A stretch of DNA of 64,000 nucleotides from Paracoccaceae bacterium (GTDB lineage Bacteria; Pseudomonadota; Alphaproteobacteria; Rhodobacterales; Rhodobacteraceae). The notes under the pieces are model-generated. The model did not search any database. It saw only the letters and a program-made list of their open reading frames with translations, and was not told where the DNA came from. Position numbers and translations under genes: made by a program. Shown one piece after another: positions 52,696 to 60,649 of this stretch. The stretch's first letter is position 1. Every line of letters begins with the position of its first letter. The DNA is taken from the NCBI GenBank assembly GCA_027489375.1, contig JAIXZW010000012.1:1-64000 (forward strand). The letters run 5' to 3'.

Positions 52696-53484
52696 ATGCA
52701 TAATTTCGACTTCGTGAAACCCTCGACCATCGCCGATGCGGTCAAGGCCCTGACGGGCGATGGCGCGCAGGCGCTGTCGGGCGGGCAGACCCTGACGCCG
52801 ACGATGAAGCAGCGTCTGGCGGCACCGACGGTGCTTGTCAGCCTGACCGGCATCGCCGAGATGAAGGGCGTCTGCATGGGCGACGACGGGCTGAGCGTGG
52901 GTGCGGCAACGCCCCATGCGGTGGTCGCCAAGGAAGCCGCCAAGCAGTATCCGGCGCTGGCGGCGCTTGCGGGCGGCATCGGTGATCCGGCGGTGCGCAA
53001 CCGTGGCACCATCGGCGGGTCGCTGGCCAACAACGACCCCGCCGCCTGTTACCCTTCGGCGGTGCTGGGGTCGGGTGCGACGGTCGTGACCAACAAGCGC
53101 AAGATTGCGGCGGACGACTACTTCCAGGGCATGTTCTCGACCGCGCTGGACGAGGGCGAGATCATCACCGGCGTCACCTTCCCCGTGCCGGAGAAGGCCG
53201 CTTACGTGAAGTTCAACCAGCCTGCGAGCCGCTTCGCGCTGACCGGCGTTTTCGTGGCGAAGTTCAAGGGCGGCGTGCGTGTCGCGGTCACGGGGGCGTC
53301 GAACAACGGCGTCTTCCGCTGGGCCGAGGCGGAAAAGGCGCTGTCGGCGAATTTCGCGGCCTCGGCGTTGGACGGGCTGACGGTCAGTGCCGATGACCTG
53401 ATCGGCGACCTGCACGGCACGCCTGCCTATCGCGCCAATCTGGTCAAGGTTCTGACCAAACGCGCAGTCGAAGCGGCACGCTGA
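52696..53484 (+). CDS. coxM: FAD-binding medium subunit, CoxM-like
   Basis: 262 residues. FAD-binding motifs ALSGGQTLTPTMKQRLAAPT and NRGTIGGSLANNDPAACYPS, then a C-terminal CO_deh_flav_C domain (FALTGVFVAKFKGGVRVAVT). It receives electrons from CoxS and passes them to the quinone pool or NAD. Last gene of the cluster, 14 nt after coxL, followed by a clear terminator hairpin. Confidence 0.93.
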   Translation: MHNFDFVKPSTIADAVKALTGDGAQALSGGQTLTPTMKQRLAAPTVLVSLTGIAEMKGVCMGDDGLSVGAATPHAVVAKEAAKQYPALAALAGGIGDPAVRNRGTIGGSLANNDPAACYPSAVLGSGATVVTNKRKIAADDYFQGMFSTALDEGEIITGVTFPVPEKAAYVKFNQPASRFALTGVFVAKFKGGVRVAVTGASNNGVFRWAEAEKALSANFAASALDGLTVSADDLIGDLHGTPAYRANLVKVLTKRAVEAAR

Positions 53485-53505
53485 AGCGCGTATCGCAATC
53501 TTCGG

Positions 53506-53538
53506 GGCGGCCCTGCCAGCGGCGGGGCCGTTTCCTTT
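53506..53538 (+). terminator. Intrinsic terminator after coxM
   Basis: Stem CGGCCCTGCC (53506-53515) / GGCGGGGCCG (53519-53528), 10 bp with one G-T pair, three-base loop, followed by TTTCCTTTT. Lies 21 nt past the coxM stop. Confidence 0.85.
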
Positions 53539-53714
53539 TCGCGTCCTGCCTGCCCCGTCGCCTTGCACGGCAAACCGGCCCCGCGCGATCCGCGCAGAAT
53601 TCCGGCAGATCCGGTCACTTGGGCGTTACATCCGCAGGCTATGCCCGACGAAGGCACGGCCCCACAGCTTGAGGGGCTTGCCAGAGGTGTTACGCCATAT
53701 ATAGTTTGACCTGT

Positions 53715-53736
53715 CGGGGCGGGGCTCCCCGCCCCG
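53715..53736. repeat. Perfect GC-rich inverted repeat upstream of the HNH gene
   Basis: CGGGGCGGGG (53715-53724) and CCCCGCCCCG (53727-53736) separated by CT. It lies 43 nt before the HNH start and just after an AT-rich TATATAG (53698-53704) that resembles a -10 region. It would form a strong hairpin in the 5' leader. Function is unknown. Confidence 0.55.
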
Positions 53737-53778
53737 GGTCGGAAGGCATCGGGTCGATAGCGGAGTCTCAACGGACCA

Positions 53779-54363
53779 ATGGACGGCGATTTCAGGACAC
53801 AGTTCGTACGCGATCCGGCGGCGCTGAAGCATTACCCCGCTTTGGTGCTGAACGCCGATTACCGCCCGCTCAGCTATTACCCTCTCAGCCTCTGGCCGTG
53901 GCAAGAAGCGATAAAGGCGGCCTTCCTCGACCGTGTGCAGATCGTGGCGGAATATGACCATGTGGTGCGCAGCCAAAGGCAGGAATTCCGCATACCTTCG
54001 GTCGTCGTGCTGAAAGAATTCGTCAAACCCCAGAAGCGCGTGGCATTCACGCGCTTCAATCTTTTTCTGCGGGACGAATTCTGCTGCCAGTATTGCGGCG
54101 CGAAGGGCGATCTGACCTTTGACCACGTCCTTCCCCGCTCGCGCGGCGGGGTGACGAGTTGGGAGAATGTCGTTGCCGCCTGTTCCCCCTGCAACCTGCG
54201 CAAAGGGTCGAAGACGCTGAAACAGGCAAACATGGGCCTGCGCCGCCCGCCGCGCCAGCCGACGGCAGAGGAGATGCAGGCGCATGGCCGCCGCTTCCCG
54301 CCGAACCATCTGCACGAAAGCTGGATGGATTACCTGTATTGGGACGCCGAACTCGACGCCTGA
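53779..54363 (+). CDS. HNH endonuclease domain protein
   Basis: 194 residues. The HNH core (about residues 98-150) is complete: zinc cysteines in CCQYCG and ACSPCNLRKG, the metal-binding DHVLPRSRGG and the Asn in WENVVA. Orthologues of this size are very widespread and highly conserved in alphaproteobacteria and are not usually part of restriction systems; a housekeeping DNA-processing role is likely but not established. The start at 53779 follows GGACCA and a hairpin leader. Confidence 0.85.
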   Translation: MDGDFRTQFVRDPAALKHYPALVLNADYRPLSYYPLSLWPWQEAIKAAFLDRVQIVAEYDHVVRSQRQEFRIPSVVVLKEFVKPQKRVAFTRFNLFLRDEFCCQYCGAKGDLTFDHVLPRSRGGVTSWENVVAACSPCNLRKGSKTLKQANMGLRRPPRQPTAEEMQAHGRRFPPNHLHESWMDYLYWDAELDA

Positions 54364-54407
54364 CCCAAGCGGAGCGGCGGTGCCGCACGCCCGATGCGAA
54401 GGGCTGA

Positions 54408-54478
54408 GGGGGCGTTCCGCCCCCAACGGGGCGCTGAAGCGCCCCTCCCCCCTGAGGATATTTGTGGCGAGAGGAAGC
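54408..54478 (+). repeat. Hairpin-tail repeat element, copy 1
   Basis: Downstream of the HNH gene. Two tandem hairpins, GGGGGCG-TTC-CGCCCCC (54408-54424) and GGGGCGC-TGAA-GCGCCCC (54428-54445), are followed by a C-rich run and the tail GAGGATATTTGTGGCGAGAG GAAG (54455-54478). A second copy of the tail with its own G-rich hairpin lies on the other strand at 59138-59191, also just after a gene. Similar gene-end elements are common in Rhodobacteraceae genomes from my recollection. Confidence 0.7.
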
Positions 54479-54492
54479 GGGGGGGGGGGGGG
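54479..54492. repeat. Homopolymeric G14 tract
   Basis: CGG followed directly by twelve more G residues gives an unbroken run of 14 G, 83 nt upstream of the mgtC-like start. Runs of this length are prone to slipped-strand length change. It is directly next to the repeat element and between two plus-strand genes. Confidence 0.85.
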
Positions 54493-54574
54493 CGGGCGCG
54501 GCTTTGCATCGGTCGCGTTTGCGTCTTTCGCTGTGGCGCGTTCGGGTTCAGGATGCCGCAAAAGGGAGGGCTTC

Positions 54575-55264
54575 ATGATTTCCTTGCACATGGCGGCGGT
54601 GAACCTTGGCATAGCGATGGCCTGCGGCGCGCTGATCGGGTCGGAGCGGCAGGTGCGGCAGCGCATGGCGGGACTGCGCACCAATGCGCTTGTGGCGATG
54701 GGGGCTGCGGCTTTCGTGATCTTCTCGCAACTCGTGCCGAACGAGGTCAGCCCCACGCGGGTGGCGGCGCAGGTCGTGTCGGGGATCGGTTTCCTTGGGG
54801 CGGGGATCATCTTCCGCGACGGGTTCAACGTGCACGGGCTGAACACCGCGGCAACGCTGTGGTGTTCGGCGGCGGTGGGGTTGATGGCGGGAATCGGCGA
54901 GGCGGCCTTTGCGGGGGTGATGACGGCTGGGGTGGTTTTCGTGAACCTCGGCCTGCGCCCCCTGGTCAAATGGTTGAAGAGAAAGACCCGTGCGGGCGTG
55001 CCGGTGCTGCGGGCTTACCGCGTGGCCGTCATCTGTCGGGCCGAGGCCGAGGGCGATGTCCGCGCGTTGGTCCTGCGGGTGCTCGGCATCGGCGGATTGA
55101 AGATTTCCGAGGTGTCGGCCCGCGAGGGCGAGGAGGGGCTGGAGCTTTCCGCCACGGTTTCGGCCGAGGGCGTGCCGGAAGAGGCGCTGGAGCTTGCCGT
55201 CCAGCGTCTTGCGGCAGAACCCGGTCTGGTCAAGGTGCGGTGGGACACTCTGGAGGATGGCTGA
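54575..55264 (+). CDS. mgtC: MgtC/SapB family membrane protein
   Basis: 229 residues. The MgtC domain (residues 1-130) has four or five hydrophobic segments and the family motifs GALIGSERQVRQRMAGLRTN, GIGFLGAGIIFRDG and GLNTAATLWCSAAVGLMAG. The C-terminal 80 residues are an ACT-like cytoplasmic domain. MgtC proteins act in adaptation to low magnesium and inhibit the F-type ATP synthase in Salmonella. The ATG at 54575 has AGGGAGGG before it; the same frame is open further upstream through the G14 tract, but no good start lies there. Confidence 0.87.
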   Translation: MISLHMAAVNLGIAMACGALIGSERQVRQRMAGLRTNALVAMGAAAFVIFSQLVPNEVSPTRVAAQVVSGIGFLGAGIIFRDGFNVHGLNTAATLWCSAAVGLMAGIGEAAFAGVMTAGVVFVNLGLRPLVKWLKRKTRAGVPVLRAYRVAVICRAEAEGDVRALVLRVLGIGGLKISEVSAREGEEGLELSATVSAEGVPEEALELAVQRLAAEPGLVKVRWDTLEDG

Positions 55265-55349
55265 ATCCATGCTGCAATGCAGCAACGGCATTCCGGCAAG
55301 ATGAAAGCGGTGCTAGACAGGGCGCGGATCGGGGAGTAAAAGCGGTTTC

Positions 55350-55361
55350 GTTAGCGCTAAC
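55350..55361. promoter_or_regulatory. LacI-family-type operator upstream of zwf
   Basis: GTTAGCGCTAAC, a perfect 12-bp palindrome 37 nt before the zwf ATG. The TTAGCGCTAA core is the standard operator type of LacI-family sugar regulators in alphaproteobacteria. It probably couples the zwf-pgl-pgi operon to a sugar signal through a regulator outside this window. Confidence 0.65.
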
Positions 55362-55397
55362 AGCGCAGCGCACGACCAGCAGCAGCGAGGGAATTCA

Positions 55398-56852
55398 ATG
55401 GTTTCGCGTGTCATTCCGGTCGACAGCTTCGACCTCGTGATCTTTGGCGGGACAGGAGACCTTGCACGGCGCAAGATCCTGCCGGGGCTGTATCGCCGGT
55501 TTCTGGCAGGGCAGATGCCCGCCGACAGCCGGATCATCGGCGCGGCACGGGCCGACCTGACCGAAGCCGCGTTCCGCGAGACGGTGCGCGAAGCGATCAT
55601 CGAGTTCATTCCCGCAGGGCGGGTGGATGCGAAAGCCGTCGACGCTTTCCTCGGCCAGATCGGCTATGTCTCCATCGACGCCAAGGGCACGGGCGGCTGG
55701 GACGCGCTGAAAGCCATGATGCGCGAAAATGTCGTGCGGGCCTTTTACTTTTCCGTCGCACCCGCGCTGTTCGGAGATATCGCGGAACGTCTGCACAGCC
55801 ACGGCATCGCCGATGCCTGGAGCCGGATCGTGGTGGAAAAGCCCTTCGGGCGAGACCTCGCCTCGGCCCGCGCGCTGAACGCGGTTCTGGCCGCGCATTT
55901 CACCGAACAGCAGATTTACCGGATCGACCATTATCTGGGCAAGGAGACGGTCCAGAACCTGATGGCGGTGCGCTTTGCCAATATCCTGTTCGAACCGCTC
56001 TGGAAGGCCGAATACATCGACCACGTGCAGATCACGGTGGCCGAAACCGTTGGGGTCGAGGGGCGCGGCGCCTATTACGACAAGTCGGGTGCCATGCGGG
56101 ACATGGTGCAGAACCACCTGATGCAGCTTCTCTGCCTCATCGCGATGGAGCCGCCGTATCATTTCGACCCCGATGCCGTGCGGGACGAGAAGCTAAAGGT
56201 GATCCGCGCGCTCGATCCGGTAAAACCCGAAGATATCGTGCGGGGCCAATACCTTGCCGGTGGCGGTCAGGGCGGCTACGTCGAACATTCGGAAGACCCG
56301 GCGTCGAAGACCGAAAGCTACATCGCGCTCAAGGTGCACATCTCGAACTGGCGCTGGAAGGGCACGCCCTTCTACCTGCGCACGGGCAAGCGGCTACGGG
56401 CGCGGGCGTCCGAGATTGCGATCACCTTCAAGGAACCGCCGCATTCCATCTTTGACGATGCCGAAGGCTGGCGCGAGAACGTCCTTGTGATCCGGCTTCA
56501 GCCCAACGAGGGTATGAACCTGATGATGATGATCAAGGAACCGGGGCCGGGCGGCATGCGCCTGATGCAGGTGCCGCTCGACATGGCCTTTGCCGATGCG
56601 CTTGGCGCGGATGCCGAGGATATTCCCGACGCCTATGAACGGCTGATCATGGATGTGATCCGTGGCAACCAGACGCTCTTCATGCGTGGCGACGAGGTGG
56701 AGGCCGCCTGGGCCTGGGCCGATCCGATCATCGAAGGCTGGGAAACGCGCGGACACAAGCCGCAGGGCTATGATCCGGGATCCAGCGGGCCGGAAGATGC
56801 GTTGATGCTGATGCACCGCGACGGGCGGCGCTGGCGGGAGATCAAGGAATGA
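55398..56852 (+). CDS. zwf: Glucose-6-phosphate 1-dehydrogenase
   Basis: 484 residues. Oxidises glucose-6-phosphate to 6-phosphogluconolactone with NADP(+), first step of the Entner-Doudoroff and oxidative pentose phosphate routes. Coenzyme motif IFGGTGDLARRKILPGLYRR near the N-terminus and the substrate signature RIDHYLGKETVQNLMAVRF at about 175. First gene of zwf-pgl-pgi; the stop overlaps the pgl start (ATGA). Confidence 0.95.
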   Translation: MVSRVIPVDSFDLVIFGGTGDLARRKILPGLYRRFLAGQMPADSRIIGAARADLTEAAFRETVREAIIEFIPAGRVDAKAVDAFLGQIGYVSIDAKGTGGWDALKAMMRENVVRAFYFSVAPALFGDIAERLHSHGIADAWSRIVVEKPFGRDLASARALNAVLAAHFTEQQIYRIDHYLGKETVQNLMAVRFANILFEPLWKAEYIDHVQITVAETVGVEGRGAYYDKSGAMRDMVQNHLMQLLCLIAMEPPYHFDPDAVRDEKLKVIRALDPVKPEDIVRGQYLAGGGQGGYVEHSEDPASKTESYIALKVHISNWRWKGTPFYLRTGKRLRARASEIAITFKEPPHSIFDDAEGWRENVLVIRLQPNEGMNLMMMIKEPGPGGMRLMQVPLDMAFADALGADAEDIPDAYERLIMDVIRGNQTLFMRGDEVEAAWAWADPIIEGWETRGHKPQGYDPGSSGPEDALMLMHRDGRRWREIKE

Positions 56853-57520
56853 AGTTCGAAACCTATCCCGACCGTGAATTCCTCATGCTCGGCCTTGCGA
56901 ATGTGATCGCGGGGCAGCTTGCGGATTTCCTGCGGCGGGAGGGGAAGGCTTCGCTTTCCGTGCCCGGCGGCACCACGCCGGGACCGATCTTCGACACGCT
57001 GTCGGGGGTGGATATCGACTGGGCCAATGTCGCCGTCTTCCTGAACGACGAGCGGTGGGTGGACGAGGACAGCCCGCGGTCGAACACGCGGCTTCTGCGC
57101 GAACGGCTTCTGCGCGGCAAGGCGGCAGCGGCGCGGCTTGTCCCGCTTTACGCGCCCGCAGCAGCGCCCGAACAGGCTTTGGATGAGCTTTCCGAAGGGA
57201 TCGCCCCGCATCTGCCGATTTCGGTTCTGCTTCTGGGAATGGGGGCCGACATGCACACGGCCTCGCTCTTTCCCGGCGCGGACCGGCTGGAACAGGCGCT
57301 CGCGGCGGATGCGCCCGTTCTTATGGCCCTGCGCGCCGAAGCCGCGGGCGAGCCTCGCATCACCCTGACGGCCCCCGTGTTGCGCGGGGCGATGAACATA
57401 CACATCCTTATCACCGGAAACGAAAAGCGTGCGGCGCTCGAGCGGGCTATGGAACTGGCCCCGACCGAAGCGCCGGTGCGCGCCGTGCTCGACAATGCGA
57501 CCGTCCATTGGGCGGAATGA
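56849..57520 (+). CDS. pgl: 6-phosphogluconolactonase
   Basis: 223 residues, the DevB/SOL type. Hydrolyses 6-phosphogluconolactone from Zwf. [18 protein letters not shown] binds phosphate; [20 protein letters not shown] and [20 protein letters not shown] carry the family motifs. Translationally coupled to zwf and 13 nt upstream of pgi. Confidence 0.93.
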   Translation: MKFETYPDREFLMLGLANVIAGQLADFLRREGKASLSVPGGTTPGPIFDTLSGVDIDWANVAVFLNDERWVDEDSPRSNTRLLRERLLRGKAAAARLVPLYAPAAAPEQALDELSEGIAPHLPISVLLLGMGADMHTASLFPGADRLEQALAADAPVLMALRAEAAGEPRITLTAPVLRGAMNIHILITGNEKRAALERAMELAPTEAPVRAVLDNATVHWAE

Positions 57521-57533
57521 CGGGGGAACGACG

Positions 57534-59135
57534 ATGAAAGAACTCTGGCAGGCGCTTTCGGCGCATCACGAAGGCGTGGCGGGTCGCTCGATCCTGTCGC
57601 TTTTCGGCGATCCTTCCCGCGCCGAACGCTTCACCGCACGGGCGGGCGATATGATCTTCGACTGGTCCAAAACCAACATCGACAGCGACGGCCGCGCCAT
57701 GCTGGTCGCGCTGGCAGAAGCCTCGGGCGTTGCTGCCAAGCGGCAGGCGATGTTCACGGGCGAGAGGATCAACGAAACCGAAGGCCGCGCCGTGCTGCAT
57801 ACGGCGTTGCGCAACCTTGACGGCACGGTGATCGTGGACGGCAAGAACGTGGTTCCGGCCATCGTCGAAACCCTGAAGCGGATGGAGGCTTTCGCCCGTG
57901 ACGTGCGCGAGGGGCGCTTTACGGGACAGGGCGGCAAGATCACCGATGTGATCAACATCGGCATCGGCGGGTCGGACCTCGGCCCCGCGATGGCAACGCT
58001 GGCGCTTGCACCGTTTCACGACGGGCCGCGGGTGCATTATGTCTCGAACGTCGACGGGGCGCATATCGCCGACACGCTGAAAGGGCTGGACCCTGCAACC
58101 ACGCTGGTGATCGTGGCCTCGAAGACGTTCACCACCATCGAGACGATGACCAATGCCATGACCGCCCGTGACTGGATGGCACAGGTCGTGAAAAACCCCG
58201 CCGCGCAATTCGCCGCCGTCTCCACGGCCGCCGACAAGACCGCAGCCTTCGGCATCGACCCCTCGCGCGTTTTCGGCTTCGAGGATTGGGTCGGCGGTCG
58301 CTATTCCATGTGGGGGCCGATCGGTCTTGCGTTGATGCTTGCCGTGGGGCCGGATGATTTCCGCGCCTTCCTGGCCGGCGGACGGGCGATGGATGACCAC
58401 TTCCAGACCGCCGCCTTCGATGAAAACCTGCCCGTGCTGCTTGCCCTTGTCGGCATCTGGCACAACCAGATTTGCGGCCACGCCACGCGGGCGGTGCTGC
58501 CCTATGACCAGCGGCTTTCGCGCCTTCCTGCCTATCTCCAGCAACTCGAGATGGAAAGCAACGGCAAGCGTGTCGGCATGGACGGGCAGGATCTGGCGAT
58601 CCATTCCGGACCCGTGGTCTGGGGCGAGCCGGGGACCAACGGGCAACATGCCTTTTATCAGTTGATCCATCAGGGCACGCGGGTCGTGCCTTGCGAATTC
58701 CTGATTGCCCGCCACGGACATGAGACGGAGCTTGCACATCAGCACGTGCTTCTGGTGTCGAATTGCCTTGCCCAAGCCGAAGCGCTCATGCGCGGCCGGT
58801 CTCTGGACGAGGCGCGCGCGATCATGTCGGCAAAGGGGCTGACGGGCGCCGAACTGGAACGGCAGGCGCGGCATCGGGTGTTCCCGGGCAACCGGCCCTC
58901 GACCGTGCTCGCCTATCCGAAACTGACGCCCTTTGTCCTAGGCCAGATCATCGCGCTCTACGAGCACCGCGTCTTTGTCGAAGGGGTGATCCTTGGCATC
59001 AACTCTTACGACCAATGGGGGGTGGAGCTGGGCAAGGAACTTGCGCTGGCGCTGCAACCGATCCTCGAAGGCAAGCAGTCGGCGGCGGGCAAGGATGGCT
59101 CGACCCAAGGGCTGGTCGATTACCTGAAACCCTGA
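57534..59135 (+). CDS. pgi: Glucose-6-phosphate isomerase
   Basis: 533 residues. Interconverts glucose-6-phosphate and fructose-6-phosphate. [37 protein letters not shown] and the catalytic region [19 protein letters not shown] are all present. In Rhodobacteraceae, where glycolysis is often incomplete, Pgi mainly returns fructose-6-phosphate into the Entner-Doudoroff route. Start 57534 was chosen because the frame further upstream is the shadow of pgl. Confidence 0.95.
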   Translation: MKELWQALSAHHEGVAGRSILSLFGDPSRAERFTARAGDMIFDWSKTNIDSDGRAMLVALAEASGVAAKRQAMFTGERINETEGRAVLHTALRNLDGTVIVDGKNVVPAIVETLKRMEAFARDVREGRFTGQGGKITDVINIGIGGSDLGPAMATLALAPFHDGPRVHYVSNVDGAHIADTLKGLDPATTLVIVASKTFTTIETMTNAMTARDWMAQVVKNPAAQFAAVSTAADKTAAFGIDPSRVFGFEDWVGGRYSMWGPIGLALMLAVGPDDFRAFLAGGRAMDDHFQTAAFDENLPVLLALVGIWHNQICGHATRAVLPYDQRLSRLPAYLQQLEMESNGKRVGMDGQDLAIHSGPVVWGEPGTNGQHAFYQLIHQGTRVVPCEFLIARHGHETELAHQHVLLVSNCLAQAEALMRGRSLDEARAIMSAKGLTGAELERQARHRVFPGNRPSTVLAYPKLTPFVLGQIIALYEHRVFVEGVILGINSYDQWGVELGKELALALQPILEGKQSAAGKDGSTQGLVDYLKP

Positions 59136-59137
59136 CC

Positions 59138-59191
59138 CTTCCTCTCGCCCCAAATATCCTCGGGGGGTGCGGGGGGCAGAAGGCCCCCCGC
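59138..59191 (-). repeat. Hairpin-tail repeat element, copy 2
   Basis: Read on the minus strand after the RidA gene: hairpin GCGGGGGGC/GCCCCCCGC (59169-59177 with 59183-59191, 9 bp, 5-nt loop), a C run, then GAGGATATTTGGGGCGAGAG GAAG. The tail matches copy 1 at 54455-54478 in all but one position. It starts 5 nt past the RidA stop and also lies 2 nt past the pgi stop, so it may terminate both convergent units. Confidence 0.72.
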
Positions 59192-59196
59192 TCCTG

Positions 59197-59550
59197 TCAC
59201 TTGAGCGCGACGGTGACGATCACCTCGACCTTGTAATCGGGGGTGGCGAGCTTTGCCTCGCCCGTGGCGCGGGCGGGGGTATGGCCCTGCGGGACCCACT
59301 GGTCCCAGACGGCGTTCATCTCGGCAAAGTCCTTGATGTCGGCCAGCCAGATCTGCGTGGACAGGATGCGCGTCTTGTCCGTTCCGGCGGCGGCGAGGAT
59401 GCGGTCCACCTCGGCCAGACAGGTGCGGGTCTGGTCGGCGACCGAGTCGCCCGGATTGCCGACTTGCCCTGCCACCCAAAGAATGCCGTTAAAGGCCACG
59501 CCTTCCGACATGCGCGGGCCGGTGCCGAAGCGGGTGATATCGCTGTTCAT
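59197..59550 (-). CDS. RidA/YjgF/YER057c family protein
   Basis: 117 residues, a complete RidA-fold subunit. GILWVAGQVGNPGDSVADQT, CLAEVDRILAAAGTDKTRIL and GHTPARATGEAKLATPDYKV are family segments, but the C-terminus (VEVIVTVAL) lacks the exact Arg-containing SSLP motif of true RidA deaminases, so it may belong to a non-deaminase subgroup. Monocistronic. Confidence 0.85.
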   Translation of the reverse strand: MNSDITRFGTGPRMSEGVAFNGILWVAGQVGNPGDSVADQTRTCLAEVDRILAAAGTDKTRILSTQIWLADIKDFAEMNAVWDQWVPQGHTPARATGEAKLATPDYKVEVIVTVALK

Positions 59551-59628
59551 CTGGAAAACCCCTGTTTTGACGATGCAAGATGCCTAGCGCCGGATGCGGG
59601 CGAAGGAAAGGGCAGGGATGGGGAAGAT

Positions 59629-59702
59629 TGGAGCGGGTGAAGGGAATCGAACCCTCGTATTCAGCTTGGGAAGCTGCTGCTCTACCATTGAGCTACACCC
59701 GC
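59629..59702 (-). tRNA. tRNA-Gly (anticodon CCC)
   Basis: 74 nt including an encoded CCA (59631-59629). Acceptor arms GCGGGTG/CACCCGC with discriminator T, D-arm GCTC-AATGGTA-GAGC, anticodon loop TTCCCAA giving anticodon CCC, T-arm with TTCGATT. The first anticodon-stem pair (27-43) is a G-A mismatch; the other four pair. Reads GGG codons. A good promoter lies just upstream. Confidence 0.94.
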
Positions 59703-59713
59703 CTGCGGAACGT

Positions 59714-59742
59714 GAGGTAAGCGATGGGGCAGCCCGCGTCAA
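59714..59742 (-). promoter_or_regulatory. Promoter of tRNA-Gly
   Basis: On the minus strand, TTGACG (59742-59737), 17-nt spacer, TACCTC (59719-59714), with the mature tRNA 5' end at 59702. The -35 is near consensus. Confidence 0.6.
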
Positions 59743-59750
59743 GCGGGAAC

Positions 59751-59776
59751 GGGGGCTCCGAGTGACCGGAACCCCC
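59751..59776 (-). terminator. Hairpin between the fasciclin gene and tRNA-Gly
   Basis: Stem GGGGG-C-TCCG (59751-59760) / CGGA-A-CCCCC (59767-59776) with one mismatched pair and a 6-nt loop, about 100 nt downstream of the fasciclin stop and just upstream of the tRNA promoter. It could terminate the fasciclin transcript; no T tract is seen. Confidence 0.45.
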
Positions 59777-59875
59777 TGCGGGCAGCGTTGCCGTGCGGGG
59801 ACATGAGGCAGGGCAACCCGCCCGTCCGGCGCAAGGGTGGTTCGGGGAAAAGTGGCCACCCCCGCGCGTGACAGG

Positions 59876-60433
59876 TCAGCCTTTGGGCAACATCACCGTG
59901 TCGATCACATGGATCACGCCGTTCGATTGCTTCACATCGGCGATGGTCACGGTGGCGCTGTTGCCATTCTCGTCGGTCAGCTTGATCATGTCGCCTTCAT
60001 AGCTTGCCTGCAGCGTGCAACCGCCAAGGGTGGGGACAGGGTGATTGCCGCCATCATCCTTGATCATCTGGTTCAGCGCCTCGGCCATGACCGCCTTGCC
60101 GACCACGTGACAGGTGAGGATCTTCACCAGCTGGTCCTTGTTCTCCGGCTTCAGCAGCGTCTCGACCGTGCCTGCGGGCAGTTTGGCAAAGGCATCGTTC
60201 GTCGGGGCAAAGACCGTGAACGGCCCGTCGCCTTGCAGCGTTTCGACCAGCCCCGCGGCCTGCACGGCGGCCACCAGCGTGGTGTGGTCCTTCGAATTCA
60301 CGGCGTTCTCCACGATGTTCTTGTCGGCGAACATCGCAGCGCCCCCGACCATCGGGTTCTCTCCGCCATGCGAGCCGGCAAAGGCGACGGAAGCGGTAAG
60401 GGCGAGGATGGCGGTGGCCATGCGGAATTTCAT
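59876..60433 (-). CDS. Secreted fasciclin-domain protein
   Basis: 185 residues. Sec signal peptide (FRMATAILALTASVAFA), then one FAS1 domain (residues about 38-183) with H1 motif GPFTVFAPTNDAFAKLPAG and H2 motif GVIHVIDTVMLP. FAS1 proteins are adhesion or envelope proteins; here it should be periplasmic or extracellular. It lies downstream of an ECF sigma/anti-sigma operon, and an ECF-like promoter precedes it, so it is probably controlled by that sigma factor. Two cysteines (LTCHVV, GGCTLQ) could pair. Confidence 0.92.
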   Translation of the reverse strand: MKFRMATAILALTASVAFAGSHGGENPMVGGAAMFADKNIVENAVNSKDHTTLVAAVQAAGLVETLQGDGPFTVFAPTNDAFAKLPAGTVETLLKPENKDQLVKILTCHVVGKAVMAEALNQMIKDDGGNHPVPTLGGCTLQASYEGDMIKLTDENGNSATVTIADVKQSNGVIHVIDTVMLPKG

Positions 60434-60483
60434 CTGTGTCTCTCCTGTTCGCGGCGGGCCATTCCCGCCTTGCCCGAGGAGCT

Positions 60484-60510
60484 ACGGGGCGCAGTCGGTC
60501 GAAGTTTCAG
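60484..60510 (-). promoter_or_regulatory. Candidate ECF promoter of the fasciclin gene
   Basis: TGAAAC (60510-60505), 17-nt spacer, CGTA (60487-60484) on the minus strand, about 50 nt before the ATG. An AAC -35 core and CGT-type -10 core are the general ECF pattern. No equivalent was found upstream of the sigma gene itself. Confidence 0.45.
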
Positions 60511-60519
60511 GCGACGATG

Positions 60520-60539
60520 AATTTTCGGAAGAAAAATCT
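60520..60539 (-). terminator. Short hairpin after the anti-sigma gene
   Basis: GAATTTTC (60520-60527) / GAAAAATC (60532-60539), loop GGAA, one mismatch. Resembles the arms of the 26500-26570 element. Lies about 110 nt after the anti-sigma stop; probably the operon end. Confidence 0.5.
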
Positions 60540-60649
60540 GGATGTCGCAAAAAACCGCTCGCCGCCCTTGTCCAAGCCCGCATGAACGTGGCAAGGGACG
60601 CGTCCTTTCCGCTCGTACGGGAAGGGCCTTGCGCCGTCACGACCGCGCG

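Noticed and set aside
53779-54363. Restriction or mobile-element nuclease
   Set aside because: The HNH protein is a widespread alphaproteobacterial single-gene family; no methylase, specificity subunit, integrase or direct repeats are nearby.
54284-54574. N-terminal extension of the MgtC protein through the G14 tract
   Set aside because: The frame is open, but it overlaps the HNH gene, has no good ribosome-binding site and yields a Gly/Arg-rich stretch without family similarity; the ATG at 54575 has AGGGAGGG and begins at the first membrane helix.
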